A DNA stretch of 64,000 bases. Source: Bacteroidaceae bacterium. Its GTDB lineage: Bacteria > Bacteroidota > Bacteroidia > Bacteroidales > Bacteroidaceae. The notes under the pieces are model-generated. The model had not been told where the DNA came from. It searched no databases and saw nothing but the letters and a program-made list of their open reading frames with translations. The position numbers and the translations under genes are program-made. The DNA lies in the NCBI GenBank assembly GCA_017416805.1, contig JAFQBB010000038.1, positions 1 to 64,000 of the forward strand. Reading direction: 5' to 3'. Position 1 is the first letter of the stretch. Each line of letters opens with the position of its first letter. This document shows, one piece after another, positions 31,939 to 43,200 of this stretch.

Positions 31939-34900
31939 TTAGAATTTCAAGTTAACACCAAATTTTACACTGCTCGGTTGTTGTACCTTGGAGAGGTCCA
32001 ATCCTTGATAGGCTTCTCCGTATCCGTATGCAGCCATGGGTGAAAGGCCGGAGTATTCGGTCCAAGTGAAAAGGTTTTCACCCGTTACATACAGTGTTCC
32101 CGAACGGAAGAATCTCAAGAATGTCTTGTCGAAGGAGTAGGAGAAGGTCAACTCTTGCAAGCGCAGGTACGAAGCATCTTCCAACCAACGGCTTGAAAAA
32201 GCTGAATTACCCAAAGGATCGCCATAAGTGGCTTGGGGCACATTGGTTACATCGCCCTGATCCCTCCAACGGCGGTTCACGGCTTCCGACTGGTTATCAA
32301 AACTTTTCATCGACTCCATCTGACGGCGAACAGCATTGTAAATCTTGCCACCATAAGCAAAGTTGAAGTCGGCAGTCAGGGCAAACCCTTTGTAGCGCAA
32401 TTCTGTATAGAAACCTCCAAAGAAATCGGGTTGAGCTGTTCCTAACATCACACGGTCGCTGTCGGTAATCTTTCCGTCATTATTCCGGTCCAGATAGTGT
32501 ACATCACCTGCCTTGAAGGGTTCTCCTGTCGAGTTTGTCAGGTAGGTTGTCCTTTGCTTTTCACCCGGCGCAGAGGGTATCGAGTAGGCTTTCTCTGCCT
32601 CCTCATTCGTAGAGAAGACCCCCAACATCTCCCAGCCGTAGAACTGGTAAGGAGCCTCGCTTTCCACAGTTATCAGCTGCATTCCGTCGTCTCCCTTGGT
32701 TATGATGGGTTCATTGCTTCCTGTCGAGGTGATTTCGTTCACGGGCAGGGCTATATTACCTCCTACTTTCCACTCAAATCCTCCAATGCGTACCGGCACG
32801 ACCTCTGCCGAGAACTCCCAACCTTGGTTGTTCATTTCGCCGATGTTGGCATAGTAGGGAGAAGAGCCGAACACAGACTCGGTGGGTTGCAACATTATCA
32901 TGTCGGTCACCCGATTGCGGAAATAGTCAACGGTGAACGACAGGCGATTCTGCAACAAAGCCGCGTTCAGTCCTACGTTGAACAGGTTTACCCGCTCAGG
33001 TTTCAGACTGGTATTGGGCACTCCCTGACGCTCAATGGTAGAAATGGAACTGTATGCCCCTGCATAGTAGTTATATCGGGAAAGTTCGCTGGCAAAACGA
33101 GAGTTTCCGCTCCAACCATATTCTGCACGCACATCCAAACGGTTTAACCAAGTCAAGTCCTGCAAAGCCACATTCCCTTTACCCAACCAGGCGGCCGTGA
33201 ATGAGGGATAGAATTGCATGCATGTGGCATCGTTGCCGGTCGAAGAGGCTCCGTCCAACGACAGATTGATGCCTCCCTGCCATTGGCGGGCATAGGTATA
33301 ACCGGCATGAGCATAGAGGTTCAGCCAGTTCCAGGTATCCAGGTATCCGAAGAAGTGACGGCCCACTTCATTGGTATAGTTGAGTGTACGGTAGAAATCG
33401 TTGGGCGTATTGCGTCCTTCACCGGCATCATACTCCTTGCGGGTGATAAGTCCCTGCACACCGGCCAGAGCATCCAGACTGTGCACATCGTCAAAGACGC
33501 GGTTGTAACGGGCATTTACCCCGTAAAACATGTTCAGGGTCTCAGCCACACCGCTACGCGACAAGTTACGGGCTGTGCCATAGGCATCGGTCACGGGAAT
33601 GATAGTCATCTCTGTCGAACCTGGGACAAACAGCTTCTCGGAGTTGTAGTTGTAGAACAAGCCTCCAATTCCTGAAAAACTCCAATAAGGTGTAGGTTTG
33701 TAATTGACAGCCGCCTTCATATTCACCTCCAGCTGCTGGTTGGCAGTTTCGAGCGTATTTACAATAGCCAAGGGATTGGACACCGCAAACGTTGTTGAGG
33801 TATTATGCCCGTAATAATAGGGAGAGTAAGAGGAAATCAAGTTTCCGTCGCGATCTTTATTGAATGGCGACAATACCGGTGCCTTGGCCAGAGCCGCCAA
33901 CATCGGATTGTATGAGATGTTCATACCCTGAATCTGATAATCGCCCGCAAGGTAAGCCATATCTATCGAGGCTGAGATATTGACAGTCTTGCTTACAAGG
34001 ATGTTACCGTTCAATCCCAAGTTGAAACGCTGCTGTCCGGTATTCCGCAAGATACCTTCCTCATCGCTGTATCCCAACGACAAGTCGTATTTGGCAATGT
34101 TGTCACCTCCCTCCACACGCAACAGGTGGCTGTGAGAGAGTGTACGGTCATAAATCTCGTCCTGCCAGTCGGTCTGGTTGTTATAGTAGTCACCATACAC
34201 CTTGTCGGCCGGATCGTTCAGGAAGGGAAAGTGTCCGAACATCGTCCCTTGGTCAGGAAAAGCAGTTCTTCCCAAATCTGTCAGGTAATCATTGTAAGCC
34301 GCTCCCGACAATATGGGATAATTCTTGGCAGCCCATCCCATACCTACTTGACCGTAGTAGCTTACTTGAGTCTCCATATCGTTCGAGGTAGCACCATCCG
34401 TTTCAATCAGGATGACACCGTTAGAGCCTAACGAACCGTACAAGGAGGCTTCAACACCCTTCAGCACCGTAATGTTCTGGATATTCTGAATGTGGAAAGC
34501 CTGAAACAGGTCGCGTGCATACCCTTCCGTCACTTGCGACATGGCCTTGTCGGGCATATAGGGAATGCCATTTACCACAATCAACGGCGCATTGTCGGCA
34601 GTCATGGATCGGATACCACGCAGATTCAGGTAACTACCTTCACCGGGCATACCACTCATGCGGCGTTGGAACAGACCTGCAAAACGTCCGTTCAAGGTTC
34701 CATCTATCCGGTTGGAAGTCAGGCTGAAATCCTTTTTTGCCACATTCTGTGCAGCCACTGCTTCAAGGTGCGACTGCCGATTGTCTTCCCGTTGGGGAAG
34801 TATCAGTTCTTCGTTGTATCTCGACCGTTTCTCACTGACAAGGAGCACCGTAACCTCTTTACGTCCATTAACCAACTGGTCAACCGAATAGTATCCGGTG

Positions 34901-35112
34901 GCCCAGACATTGAAAGTGGAAACCCCATCCTTAATCTCCAATGTGAAGTATCCATTCTCATCGGTCACCACCGAAGGGCTCATGGGAGCACTTACTATAG
35001 CTTCCGCTACCGGTTGGTTTCCCAAGGTCAGGACACGTCCCCGGATTTCCTCAGCATATATCGAAGTTGCCGCAACAAGTACAGACAACGTACCAACTAA
35101 TATTCTTTTCAT
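31939..35112 (-). CDS. SusC/RagA-family TonB-dependent transporter (second pair)
   Basis: 1057 residues. The signal peptide ends near SIYA. A carboxypeptidase-regulatory domain follows (RGRVLTLGNQPVAEAIVSAP, about 23-95). The plug domain has LRGIRSMTADNAPLIVVNGIPY and VEASLYGSLGSNGVILIETDG. A 22-strand barrel ends in VKFGVNLKF. No N-terminal STN (sigma-interaction) domain, so it is controlled by the HTCS or another system, not by an anti-sigma factor. Its plug sequence is clearly divergent from the first SusC (40300). It is 26 bp after the FAS1 gene. Confidence 0.93.
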   Translation of the reverse strand: MKRILVGTLSVLVAATSIYAEEIRGRVLTLGNQPVAEAIVSAPMSPSVVTDENGYFTLEIKDGVSTFNVWATGYYSVDQLVNGRKEVTVLLVSEKRSRYNEELILPQREDNRQSHLEAVAAQNVAKKDFSLTSNRIDGTLNGRFAGLFQRRMSGMPGEGSYLNLRGIRSMTADNAPLIVVNGIPYMPDKAMSQVTEGYARDLFQAFHIQNIQNITVLKGVEASLYGSLGSNGVILIETDGATSNDMETQVSYYGQVGMGWAAKNYPILSGAAYNDYLTDLGRTAFPDQGTMFGHFPFLNDPADKVYGDYYNNQTDWQDEIYDRTLSHSHLLRVEGGDNIAKYDLSLGYSDEEGILRNTGQQRFNLGLNGNILVSKTVNISASIDMAYLAGDYQIQGMNISYNPMLAALAKAPVLSPFNKDRDGNLISSYSPYYYGHNTSTTFAVSNPLAIVNTLETANQQLEVNMKAAVNYKPTPYWSFSGIGGLFYNYNSEKLFVPGSTEMTIIPVTDAYGTARNLSRSGVAETLNMFYGVNARYNRVFDDVHSLDALAGVQGLITRKEYDAGEGRNTPNDFYRTLNYTNEVGRHFFGYLDTWNWLNLYAHAGYTYARQWQGGINLSLDGASSTGNDATCMQFYPSFTAAWLGKGNVALQDLTWLNRLDVRAEYGWSGNSRFASELSRYNYYAGAYSSISTIERQGVPNTSLKPERVNLFNVGLNAALLQNRLSFTVDYFRNRVTDMIMLQPTESVFGSSPYYANIGEMNNQGWEFSAEVVPVRIGGFEWKVGGNIALPVNEITSTGSNEPIITKGDDGMQLITVESEAPYQFYGWEMLGVFSTNEEAEKAYSIPSAPGEKQRTTYLTNSTGEPFKAGDVHYLDRNNDGKITDSDRVMLGTAQPDFFGGFYTELRYKGFALTADFNFAYGGKIYNAVRRQMESMKSFDNQSEAVNRRWRDQGDVTNVPQATYGDPLGNSAFSSRWLEDASYLRLQELTFSYSFDKTFLRFFRSGTLYVTGENLFTWTEYSGLSPMAAYGYGEAYQGLDLSKVQQPSSVKFGVNLKF

Positions 35113-35138
35113 AGTTCCTATACCTTATTATATGTGTA

Positions 35139-36857
35139 TTAATAGCAATTGGCTGTCGGACGGAATGTGAAATGTTGGGGATTGATGCGGTTGCCCATAT
35201 CGCCCCACCCGTACGCTTGGAATCGTATTTCCAACCGTTGCATCTCTTCTATGGTAAAAATGCACAATTCCTTTCCGTCACGGTCGTACTTATCGTTCAG
35301 GCTCTTATTATATCCTTCCGGATACCCGCCCGAGCCTCTGTCACGGCTGAAGTTGCTCATGTTTGCAGCCGAAATGGTTCCGGCCTTCTTTCCATTCACA
35401 AAGACATCCAACGGTCCGTGCATATTCTTGATGTTACCAAACCCTATGTGAAGTGTGTATTCACCGGGCGGTATCATGTAGGGCTGTGCAGCATACGAGT
35501 TGTCAGCATTCAAATGGAAATGATAAGGATAAAACGTAATGGCGCAATTCTGCGTTGTCTGGTCGGCACAGTCAAACCATACGGAGATGTCTTCGTGTAT
35601 TGGCCAACCTTCACCCGGAGTCCAAGCTGCAGCATCGGTCGATACGCGGTTGTACGTCATATTATCCAACACATAAAAAGCAGCCTTGTCGGCTTCCGTA
35701 AGGTATTGATAATACCTTGCATAGTCCTTGATGCGGTAAATCAGTACATTCTGTGGCACCTTCAGCGAAGTCATGTAATAGGCAGTTCCGTTGCTCATCG
35801 GCACGGGATTATCGGTATCTACCTTGTTTACGGTCGTTCGCCACTGCTTGCCAAATGTGGATGTAAGGTCTATCTCCTCGCTGTTGTGGAATGCTTCGGG
35901 CTTCAGTTCCTCGTTGAAGAATGCACATTGGAAACACCATTGTTCTATGATGGAATCGGCTCGAGAATAGCCTGTAATCTGCCCGTTAGGGTCGCATCCA
36001 AGTTCTGCGGCCACATTCTCCTCAAACTCGTTCCACGAAGCTATCTCGGCTTTGGCACCTTCAATGGCCTGAGTCAGCACATCGTTGTTGGGAATGAGCA
36101 TGGTCATCCGCGCCGAGGCAGAGGTCAGGTCGATGCCATTCTTTTCGAAATAGGGATAACGGACCACCACAACTGAGTCGTAAATGGAGTTTCCGGCATC
36201 GTCAATACCGAGAACCTTGCTGGCTTCACGGTCAAATATCTTTTGGGCATATTTCCCAACCATTCCCTTGAAGAGCGAATATTCCTCGTCGGGCAAGCGT
36301 TCAAGTATCTCTAACAGGGAACGGGGTATCTCAATCAGTCTGTCCAACTCATAGATATAGGCATCCTGCACCTTGAACATGCGCTTCACCATAACACCGG
36401 ATATGGCAATCGAATCCTGACCGATATTTTCACCATTATCCTCATTCTTGGCATAAACCGACTTTTCCACATCCACGTATCGACCGGTCCATGTAAGCAG
36501 GCGGCTGCCGTCTGTAAGCGATGATGGAGTGAACAATCCTGTGGTTATGTGGGTCTGAGCCGTATATAGCGAATCCTCTGTCAATGTATTCAAGTTCTCG
36601 TTTCCCACCACAAAAAGGGTGTATTTCATTCCGCGTTGCTGCATTTCGTCCAAGATTCCTTGACTCTGGAACAGCTGCAACATCTGTGAGTAGCCCGCTT
36701 CAGACTTCAAGAAGTCGGCAGCCGACATCCCCACCTCCTCCACCTGTTTGTTGTTTCCTGTCAGGGATTCTTCGGTGTACCATTCGTCGTCACACGCCGT
36801 ACCTCCACACATCAGGAAGAGGGAGGCACAAATTATATTCCAATACTTCTTTTTCAT
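35139..36857 (-). CDS. FAS1 (fasciclin)-domain lipoprotein with C-terminal beta-sandwich
   Basis: 572 residues. The lipoprotein signal ends at GTAC (Cys22). The first FAS1 unit begins near 48 (FLKSEAGYSQMLQLFQSQGILDEM, then YTLFVVGNENLNTL), and a second spans about 195-390 with MTMLIPNNDVLTQAIEGAK. The last ~180 residues form a sandwich-like region (PPGEYTLHIGFGNIKNMHGPLDVFVNGKKAGTI). FAS1 domains are known for adhesion and protein/glycan binding; here the likely role is a surface binding protein paired with SusCD. 26 bp upstream of the second SusC. Confidence 0.82.
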   Translation of the reverse strand: MKKKYWNIICASLFLMCGGTACDDEWYTEESLTGNNKQVEEVGMSAADFLKSEAGYSQMLQLFQSQGILDEMQQRGMKYTLFVVGNENLNTLTEDSLYTAQTHITTGLFTPSSLTDGSRLLTWTGRYVDVEKSVYAKNEDNGENIGQDSIAISGVMVKRMFKVQDAYIYELDRLIEIPRSLLEILERLPDEEYSLFKGMVGKYAQKIFDREASKVLGIDDAGNSIYDSVVVVRYPYFEKNGIDLTSASARMTMLIPNNDVLTQAIEGAKAEIASWNEFEENVAAELGCDPNGQITGYSRADSIIEQWCFQCAFFNEELKPEAFHNSEEIDLTSTFGKQWRTTVNKVDTDNPVPMSNGTAYYMTSLKVPQNVLIYRIKDYARYYQYLTEADKAAFYVLDNMTYNRVSTDAAAWTPGEGWPIHEDISVWFDCADQTTQNCAITFYPYHFHLNADNSYAAQPYMIPPGEYTLHIGFGNIKNMHGPLDVFVNGKKAGTISAANMSNFSRDRGSGGYPEGYNKSLNDKYDRDGKELCIFTIEEMQRLEIRFQAYGWGDMGNRINPQHFTFRPTANCY

Positions 36858-36873
36858 AAAGTTCTCTCTTTAT

Positions 36874-38619
36874 TTAGTTCAAGCTCTCTTCACCCCCAAT
36901 GAGCGGAATGAACCTGAAATGATCCAACAAAATGTAATACTTGTTCGAGTTGCTGGCTGCTGGGTCGGCAAACTGCACCTTCAAGGTATGGCGGCCAGCT
37001 TCCAGAAACTCCACCTCCGAAGCCACTTCCAGTTCAAAGAAGAAGGTATTCAACTCAGTTTCGGAAATGGAAGAGTAAATCAATTTGCTTGCTTTCTCGG
37101 GTTGGTTGTCCAGTTGCACCGTGGTGAGCCCACCGTTGCTTCCGTTCTTGTAGGTACGGAAGTTGGCTTGGTCAGGGCTGTAGATGTAGGACATGACAAT
37201 GCGGTAGCGGCCGGGCAACAGGACAGGCGTTTCAAACGTTGCCTCACCCATGTAGCCCAAGTTGAACTGCAAGTAGTCATGATTCAATGCACGGTAGGCA
37301 CTGGCAGAGGTTCCTGCCGTACAATAGACAGCCGGACTATTTGCTGCTGTTCCTTGAGGACCGTATGTATATTTATACCCTAACCCTACGGGAACGGATG
37401 TTGAAACATTCTTGACCGATGACTGGAACACCTGTCCGTTGGCACTGTAACGTTCCACATACGAACGTACCAGTCCGCAATCGGTCACGTCGTAACAAAG
37501 ACGATCCGGCTGCAACGAGGTTGGAACGGGCAGCATGGCTGTCAACTGATGGACAAGTCCGTTACGCACTTTATAATCGGCAGAGCTTTCTTCTATCCAA
37601 GCACAGCCCTCAGGACCAGTCTCTCCGTTCATGATAAAGATACTGTCCACTGACATTGTCACCTTTATCGGCATATTGGCCTTGGTATCCCACAAACGGG
37701 CATGTACCAATTGGGTAGAATCGCCCATAGGCACATCAAACTGGCGGAGCGACTCTACAGAACGAACTCCGTCCATAATGTGGTAGGCCATATATTGATA
37801 AAGGGGATTGGTGGGATTGGTATAATCCTCGTTTGCTCCTAACTTGGCAGCCAGTTCCTGCCATGTTCCAATTCCATTGTCATTAAACACCTCGTCCGGC
37901 ACAGCCAACAGTGTGTAGTAGTTGGTCAGTGTCCGTCCGTCGGCAAGTAGCGTTTCATGGTTGGCCAGCACATCGGCCCATCCTGTCACGTTCAATGCCT
38001 CGCACATGATGTCGTTGCGTCCCAATTCATGCAACTGGCTGACCATGGGGTCTATCATGGGACGCAGCACATCGTCAAGTGTATATATAACTCCATTGAC
38101 TACAGAAATAGCCCACTCTCCCACATGAGCCTCACCGTTGACATAGAAAGCATCGAATCCCGAATGTCCCTCACTACCATAACGGACTTCCAAGTAGTCG
38201 CCCGTGTAAGTGGGTTTGCTCAACTGTCCGCCTTGCACGAACTCATCCACCGAGATACTGTCTGTCAGTATGTGATAGAGCACCAACTGACGCAGGTACT
38301 CGTGCCCCAGAACCGAGTCGAGCTCGGCCGCCGAACTAACTCGTTTGTTCTCGTAGAATTGTCGCACTGCTGCGTTGGTCGGTGCAAACAGTGTATAGGA
38401 TGAAGTGGCAATGTTCAACGCATTGTACAAGTCAGCCTGCTTGAGCACCTGCACCCACTCCGAATAGAGTTCCGGCTCACTGTCCAGATAGGCCGATATG
38501 GGCATGACGTCATACACCAAGAAGGTTTCGTCTTGATAAGGGTCTTCGCACGAAGTGGCACACACCATGCACCATCCTCCTACGAACAGACCCAGAATCT
38601 TCAATAGAATGTGTTTCAT
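36874..38619 (-). CDS. FAS1-domain lipoprotein with C-terminal beta-sandwich
   Basis: 581 residues. The signal ends at ATSC (Cys24). FAS1 unit 1 (about 45-195) contains YTLFAPTNAAVRQFYENK and LVLYHILTDSISVDEFV. Unit 2 (about 197-385) includes TNYYTLLAVPDEVFN and YQYMAYHIMDG. The C-terminal ~170 residues (LPGRYRIVMSYIYS, AGRHTLKVQFADP, ILLDHFRFIP) look like a carbohydrate-binding sandwich. It ends 16 bp before the next FAS1 gene. The two tandem FAS1 genes have similar layout and may be diverged duplicates. Confidence 0.82.
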   Translation of the reverse strand: MKHILLKILGLFVGGWCMVCATSCEDPYQDETFLVYDVMPISAYLDSEPELYSEWVQVLKQADLYNALNIATSSYTLFAPTNAAVRQFYENKRVSSAAELDSVLGHEYLRQLVLYHILTDSISVDEFVQGGQLSKPTYTGDYLEVRYGSEGHSGFDAFYVNGEAHVGEWAISVVNGVIYTLDDVLRPMIDPMVSQLHELGRNDIMCEALNVTGWADVLANHETLLADGRTLTNYYTLLAVPDEVFNDNGIGTWQELAAKLGANEDYTNPTNPLYQYMAYHIMDGVRSVESLRQFDVPMGDSTQLVHARLWDTKANMPIKVTMSVDSIFIMNGETGPEGCAWIEESSADYKVRNGLVHQLTAMLPVPTSLQPDRLCYDVTDCGLVRSYVERYSANGQVFQSSVKNVSTSVPVGLGYKYTYGPQGTAANSPAVYCTAGTSASAYRALNHDYLQFNLGYMGEATFETPVLLPGRYRIVMSYIYSPDQANFRTYKNGSNGGLTTVQLDNQPEKASKLIYSSISETELNTFFFELEVASEVEFLEAGRHTLKVQFADPAASNSNKYYILLDHFRFIPLIGGEESLN

Positions 38620-38649
38620 ATCTTATTATTCCTTTAACTGTTACTTATA

Positions 38650-40275
38650 TTAATTCGAAGCGGAAGTAGAAGCATAGTAGGGGTTCTGCTCCAACAGCGG
38701 ATTGCTCTCAATATCGCTCTGCATGATGGGCAGGTACCAACCGTAGGGGTCGCCCAATGCTGTTTCCAACCAAGCATCGTCGGCCGATTCGTTGCACTCC
38801 TTAAGCAAAGCAATGAAGTTTTCCTTGTACCTGTAGTTCTGGCTACGGCCGAAACGCATCAGGTCGTACCAACGTTTTCCTTCAGCGGCAAACTCCATGT
38901 CGCGCTCATTGAGGATAGCAGTCAACATCTCCAACTGGTCATCCACATTCACTTCGATTACACCTGGCAAAGGTTCCTCTTCAGAACCTACAGCCGCATA
39001 GCCGGGAAGCCCTGCACGGGTGCGCACCTGGTGCATCAAATCGATGGCTACAAGGCCGTTTTCATGACTTCCCTTCCACACCAATGCCTCAGCCTTCATC
39101 AGCATCACATCGGCCATGCGGTAAACAATCCAATTGGCATCCTTGTACAGACGGGTCTGGCTGACCGTTGTTTCACCAGGCAGTCCGTTGTATTTCCACA
39201 CGCAGTGTTGGGATTCGCCCTCAGTAATGATCGCATAAGTACCCCACGAAGCACGAACCGGGTTCAACCCAGTCTCTATAGCCAAAGCATTTTCCTCTTC
39301 CAGACGGGCACTCATAGTCGGAGAAAATTGGTAAGCAGCCGAAGAACCTACGGTGAAAATATTGGAAGGGCTACCGGCCGTTTGGTCGTACAGGTTTGAT
39401 TGCCAATTCAATTCAAAGATTCCTTCATTCGTATTTCCTAAGTAGAAAATATTGAACCACTGTGCAGACTCGGCCATGAACACGGGAAAATATCCCGACT
39501 GCGACTCTTGGCGTGCATTCAGCAGGTGGTTGCAGGCATCGATGCAGGCATCGTAATCGCCGCTCCACAAGGCCACATCGGCCAATAGGGCATAAAGGCT
39601 CCACTTGGTGGCACGTCCCTTGGATGCTCCGGTCCATTCGGTATCTTCGTAAAACTCCTTGGCTGCCCCGGACTGCAAAGCCCAATCGATATCTGCACGA
39701 ATCTGTGCCAGAACCTCCTCTTCCGAACTTTTCGGTTTCTCGAAAGATTGTGCATCATCCACATAGGGTTGAACAATCAGAGGTACCTCCTTGAAATTGC
39801 GCACCAGGTAGAAATAGGTCAATGCCCGCAAGAAACGTGCCTCCACAAGGTGGGCATTCATGTAGGCGGTATAGTAGGTTTCGTCCTTTCCCTGCACTTC
39901 GGGCGCATAATGTATCACCGAATTCACGTAATTGAGAATCTTGTACATGCTTGCCCAACTGCACAACTTGTTGTCCGAAGTCAACTTGAATTGCTGCATT
40001 TTCTGCCTGTTGGTATTTGAACGCGACATGATGGAACCACCGCGCAACTCGCTCCAGTCAACCAGACTGCCGGACACTTGGGCACGCAGTTCCTCGTAAC
40101 CGGCAGCCAACACTGCCTCGACATCCTCTTTGGACTGCCAGAAGCGGGGAGTCACCTGTTCGTTCACCGGATAAACTTCCAACCAATCGTTGCAGGAAGT
40201 GAAGAACAACGCGCAAAAGCCCCAAAGTAATGTGCGGACTTTTGACTTCTGAATGAGATATTTCAATTCTTTCAT
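38650..40275 (-). CDS. SusD/RagB-family glycan-binding lipoprotein (first pair)
   Basis: 541 residues. The lipoprotein signal ends at FFTSC near residue 28. Typical SusD text: EVYPVNEQVTPRFWQSKEDVEAVLAAGYEEL, LVEARFLRALTYFYLVRNFKEVPLI, and the C-terminal ERDMEFAAEGKRWYDLMRFG block that is diagnostic of RagB/SusD. It follows its SusC by 24 bp and is followed 30 bp later by a FAS1 gene. Confidence 0.95.
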   Translation of the reverse strand: MKELKYLIQKSKVRTLLWGFCALFFTSCNDWLEVYPVNEQVTPRFWQSKEDVEAVLAAGYEELRAQVSGSLVDWSELRGGSIMSRSNTNRQKMQQFKLTSDNKLCSWASMYKILNYVNSVIHYAPEVQGKDETYYTAYMNAHLVEARFLRALTYFYLVRNFKEVPLIVQPYVDDAQSFEKPKSSEEEVLAQIRADIDWALQSGAAKEFYEDTEWTGASKGRATKWSLYALLADVALWSGDYDACIDACNHLLNARQESQSGYFPVFMAESAQWFNIFYLGNTNEGIFELNWQSNLYDQTAGSPSNIFTVGSSAAYQFSPTMSARLEEENALAIETGLNPVRASWGTYAIITEGESQHCVWKYNGLPGETTVSQTRLYKDANWIVYRMADVMLMKAEALVWKGSHENGLVAIDLMHQVRTRAGLPGYAAVGSEEEPLPGVIEVNVDDQLEMLTAILNERDMEFAAEGKRWYDLMRFGRSQNYRYKENFIALLKECNESADDAWLETALGDPYGWYLPIMQSDIESNPLLEQNPYYASTSASN

Positions 40276-40299
40276 TTTATTATTCTTTTATATAACTGG

Positions 40300-43200
40300 T
40301 TAGAAATTCAGGTTTATACCGGTTGATATACGGATGGCCGAAGGGGTCTGTGCAGTATCCTCGGCGTAGTCGAACGCACTGCTCGGGGTCTTCACTTCGG
40401 GATCCTGTCCGCTGTAATCGGTCCATGTAAAGAGGTTGTAGCCCGTGACGAACACGCCTAATGACTGTACCCCGATGCTCTTGCACATCCGTTTGGGCAG
40501 GTTGTAGTTGACGGTCAGAGTCTTAAGGCGGATGTAGTTGGCCTCTTCCACAAAGCGGTCAGAGCCAAGGTAGTTCAAACCCTCGTTGTAAAGTGCCCGA
40601 GGTATATCGGTCACATCGCCCTCGCTACGCCAACGGCGGAGAACCGCAGTTGACTGGTTGCTCTTTCCGTACATACTCTCATTGTTCATACGGGTAGAGT
40701 TCACGATAGACTGTCCGAAACGTCCGTGGAACGATGCGCGGAGCGACCATGCCTTGTAACGTACGGTAAAGTTGGCACCTCCCGTAAGGATAGGTTGCGA
40801 GTTGCCCAAATAGACAATGTCATAATGGTTGATGACGCCATCGTGGTTGATGTCTTCGTAGATAGCATCGCCCGGATAACAGATTTCCGCACCGTTGCGC
40901 ATAATGACAGGATTTCCCCCGACATCACGCATGATGGTTCCATCTGCTGTACGTGCATAAGTATCTTCCTGAGTAGAATAGACCCCCTTGTAGCGGTATC
41001 CATAGAAGCCACCGATGGGTTGCCCCACTATCACACGGGCGGCATAGGTTCCGTTCTTCATGTCAGTAGAGCCCTCTACATAAGAGGCTTCGGACATATT
41101 GACCGGCATTTCCAGAATTTTGGAACGGTTACGGGCAGCATTGAACGAACCCGTCACATTCCAGTCCTTGTTCTTGAAGAAGGTTATGTCTGTGCGGAAC
41201 TCGATACCTTGGTTCTGGATTTCACCGGAGTTGAAGTACTTGATGGTGCTGTATCCCGTGGTACTGGGTATTGTCACATTCTTCTGCAACAGATCCGAGG
41301 TACGCTTGTCGTAATAATCGACAACAACAGACCAGCGCGAATCGAATGCCGAGAAGTTGAACCCGACGTTATACTCCTTGGAGGTCTCCCACTTCAACTT
41401 GTCCAGCTGCATGCGGGTAGGGGTGATGGAAGACATATTCATATAAGGGTCGCCTGCCGCAAAAGCTCCCAGATAGACCGAATTACCCTTCGGGGCATTG
41501 CCACTCTCACCGTAGCTGAAGCGGAGTTTCAATTCGTCCAACCAACTCTCGTGGGCTTTCCTCAACCACGGTTCATTCTGAATATTCCAAGAAACACCGG
41601 CACCAGGGAAATATCCGGTGCGCATAGAGCGACCGAATGCAGTGTTACCCTCGATGGCCAAAGAGGCCTGGAGCACAAAACGACGCATCAGGCTATAGTT
41701 GACCAAAGCCACGCCTGAGTAGCTCCTTCCTTCCGATTCGCCCGATGACATTTCCTGCACGGCCGGACTGACAATGGGGTCGGACAAATCGCTGGAGGCC
41801 ATACCCGACGTAGAAGAGGCATAGCTCGAACTGTTGGACTGCGACGTACGGAACACTGCCGAGGCAATCACTTGATGGGTATTCTCGCGCCAGTTCTTGA
41901 TGTAGTTCAAACGGTTTTCCGTCTGGATAGAGAGACTCTTGCTATTGGAGTCGTAGCCCAAATTGGCATATTCACTATTCCAAGCCACACCCGTCACACT
42001 CTGCGGAAGGAACTTCTGCACTTTGGTTGACGACATGGACAACGAAGCGTAAGCCGAATAGGTCAATTCGGGCAATATCTTATACTTTGTGTCCAAAATA
42101 ATTTTGGTTGATCGCGAATCGGTATGGTTTATTGCTTCGTTGGCCATCGCTACGGGGTTGAAATTGTTTTTCCCGTTGAAGGTACCTTCCCAATCGCTGG
42201 TCTGATAGACGAAGTAATCTCCCGTAGGTTCCCCGTTGGAACCGATTACGTAAGGCGACTTGTTGGGCATCTTCTTGAATGCCTCACTGCGGACGTTGTT
42301 GTTCCAGTTGGCATCTTTCGACACATCGGAGAACGAGAAGTTGGCACCAAACTTCAGTTTCTTGGAAAAGTTGTAATCCACACGGAGCGAAGTGTTGAAA
42401 CGGTCCAACGAGGTACCAACCGTTGTTCCACCCTCGCTGATATATCCCAACGACAGGCGGTAAGTGGCCTTTTCGCCACCACCACTCATTGAGAAGGTGT
42501 TTTCCCACGTAGAGGTGTTTTGGCGTACAGCATCCAGCCAATCGGTCGATACATTGAACTCGTCGAAATATTGCCACTTGGGGTCGTAACCAATCTCGGG
42601 CGTATCAAACAGCAGGCGCAGGTAATCGTTGGCATTGCTGTAGCCCACGTAGTCGGCCGCATTCCAGATGGCATCCTGCATCAAGGCCGTATATTGGTCA
42701 CCGTCCAACATCGGAATGGTGTTAGGCTCGAACTTGAGTGTATATTTGGACGAGAAAGAGAAGCGGGTTTTTCCCACCACACCCTTCTTGGTATTTATCA
42801 TCAACACACCGTTTGCACCCTTGGCACCCCAAATGGCAGTGGCCGAAGCATCTTTCAATACCTCGACCGACTCGATGTCGGAAGGCGAGATGCCCAACAG
42901 GGCGCCCAAGTCCTCCTCGTTGGCATTCTGCAGGTCGAAGTCATCGCTCATGTCGGTCTGTACGGGTACACCGTCAATAACGAACAACGGTTCGGCAGAG
43001 CTACTCAGTGTATTCATACCACGGATACGGATGGCACTGCGTGCTCCCGGGTCGCCTCCCATGGTGATGTCCACACCGGCCAGTTGGCCTTGCAAAGCCT
43101 CCTCGACGGTGGATACGGGAACAGTTTCGACCAGTTCCTTCATCTCTATCTTCTGGGTGGAGGATACCATTTCGCGGGCAGAGATACCAAACTCGTTTCG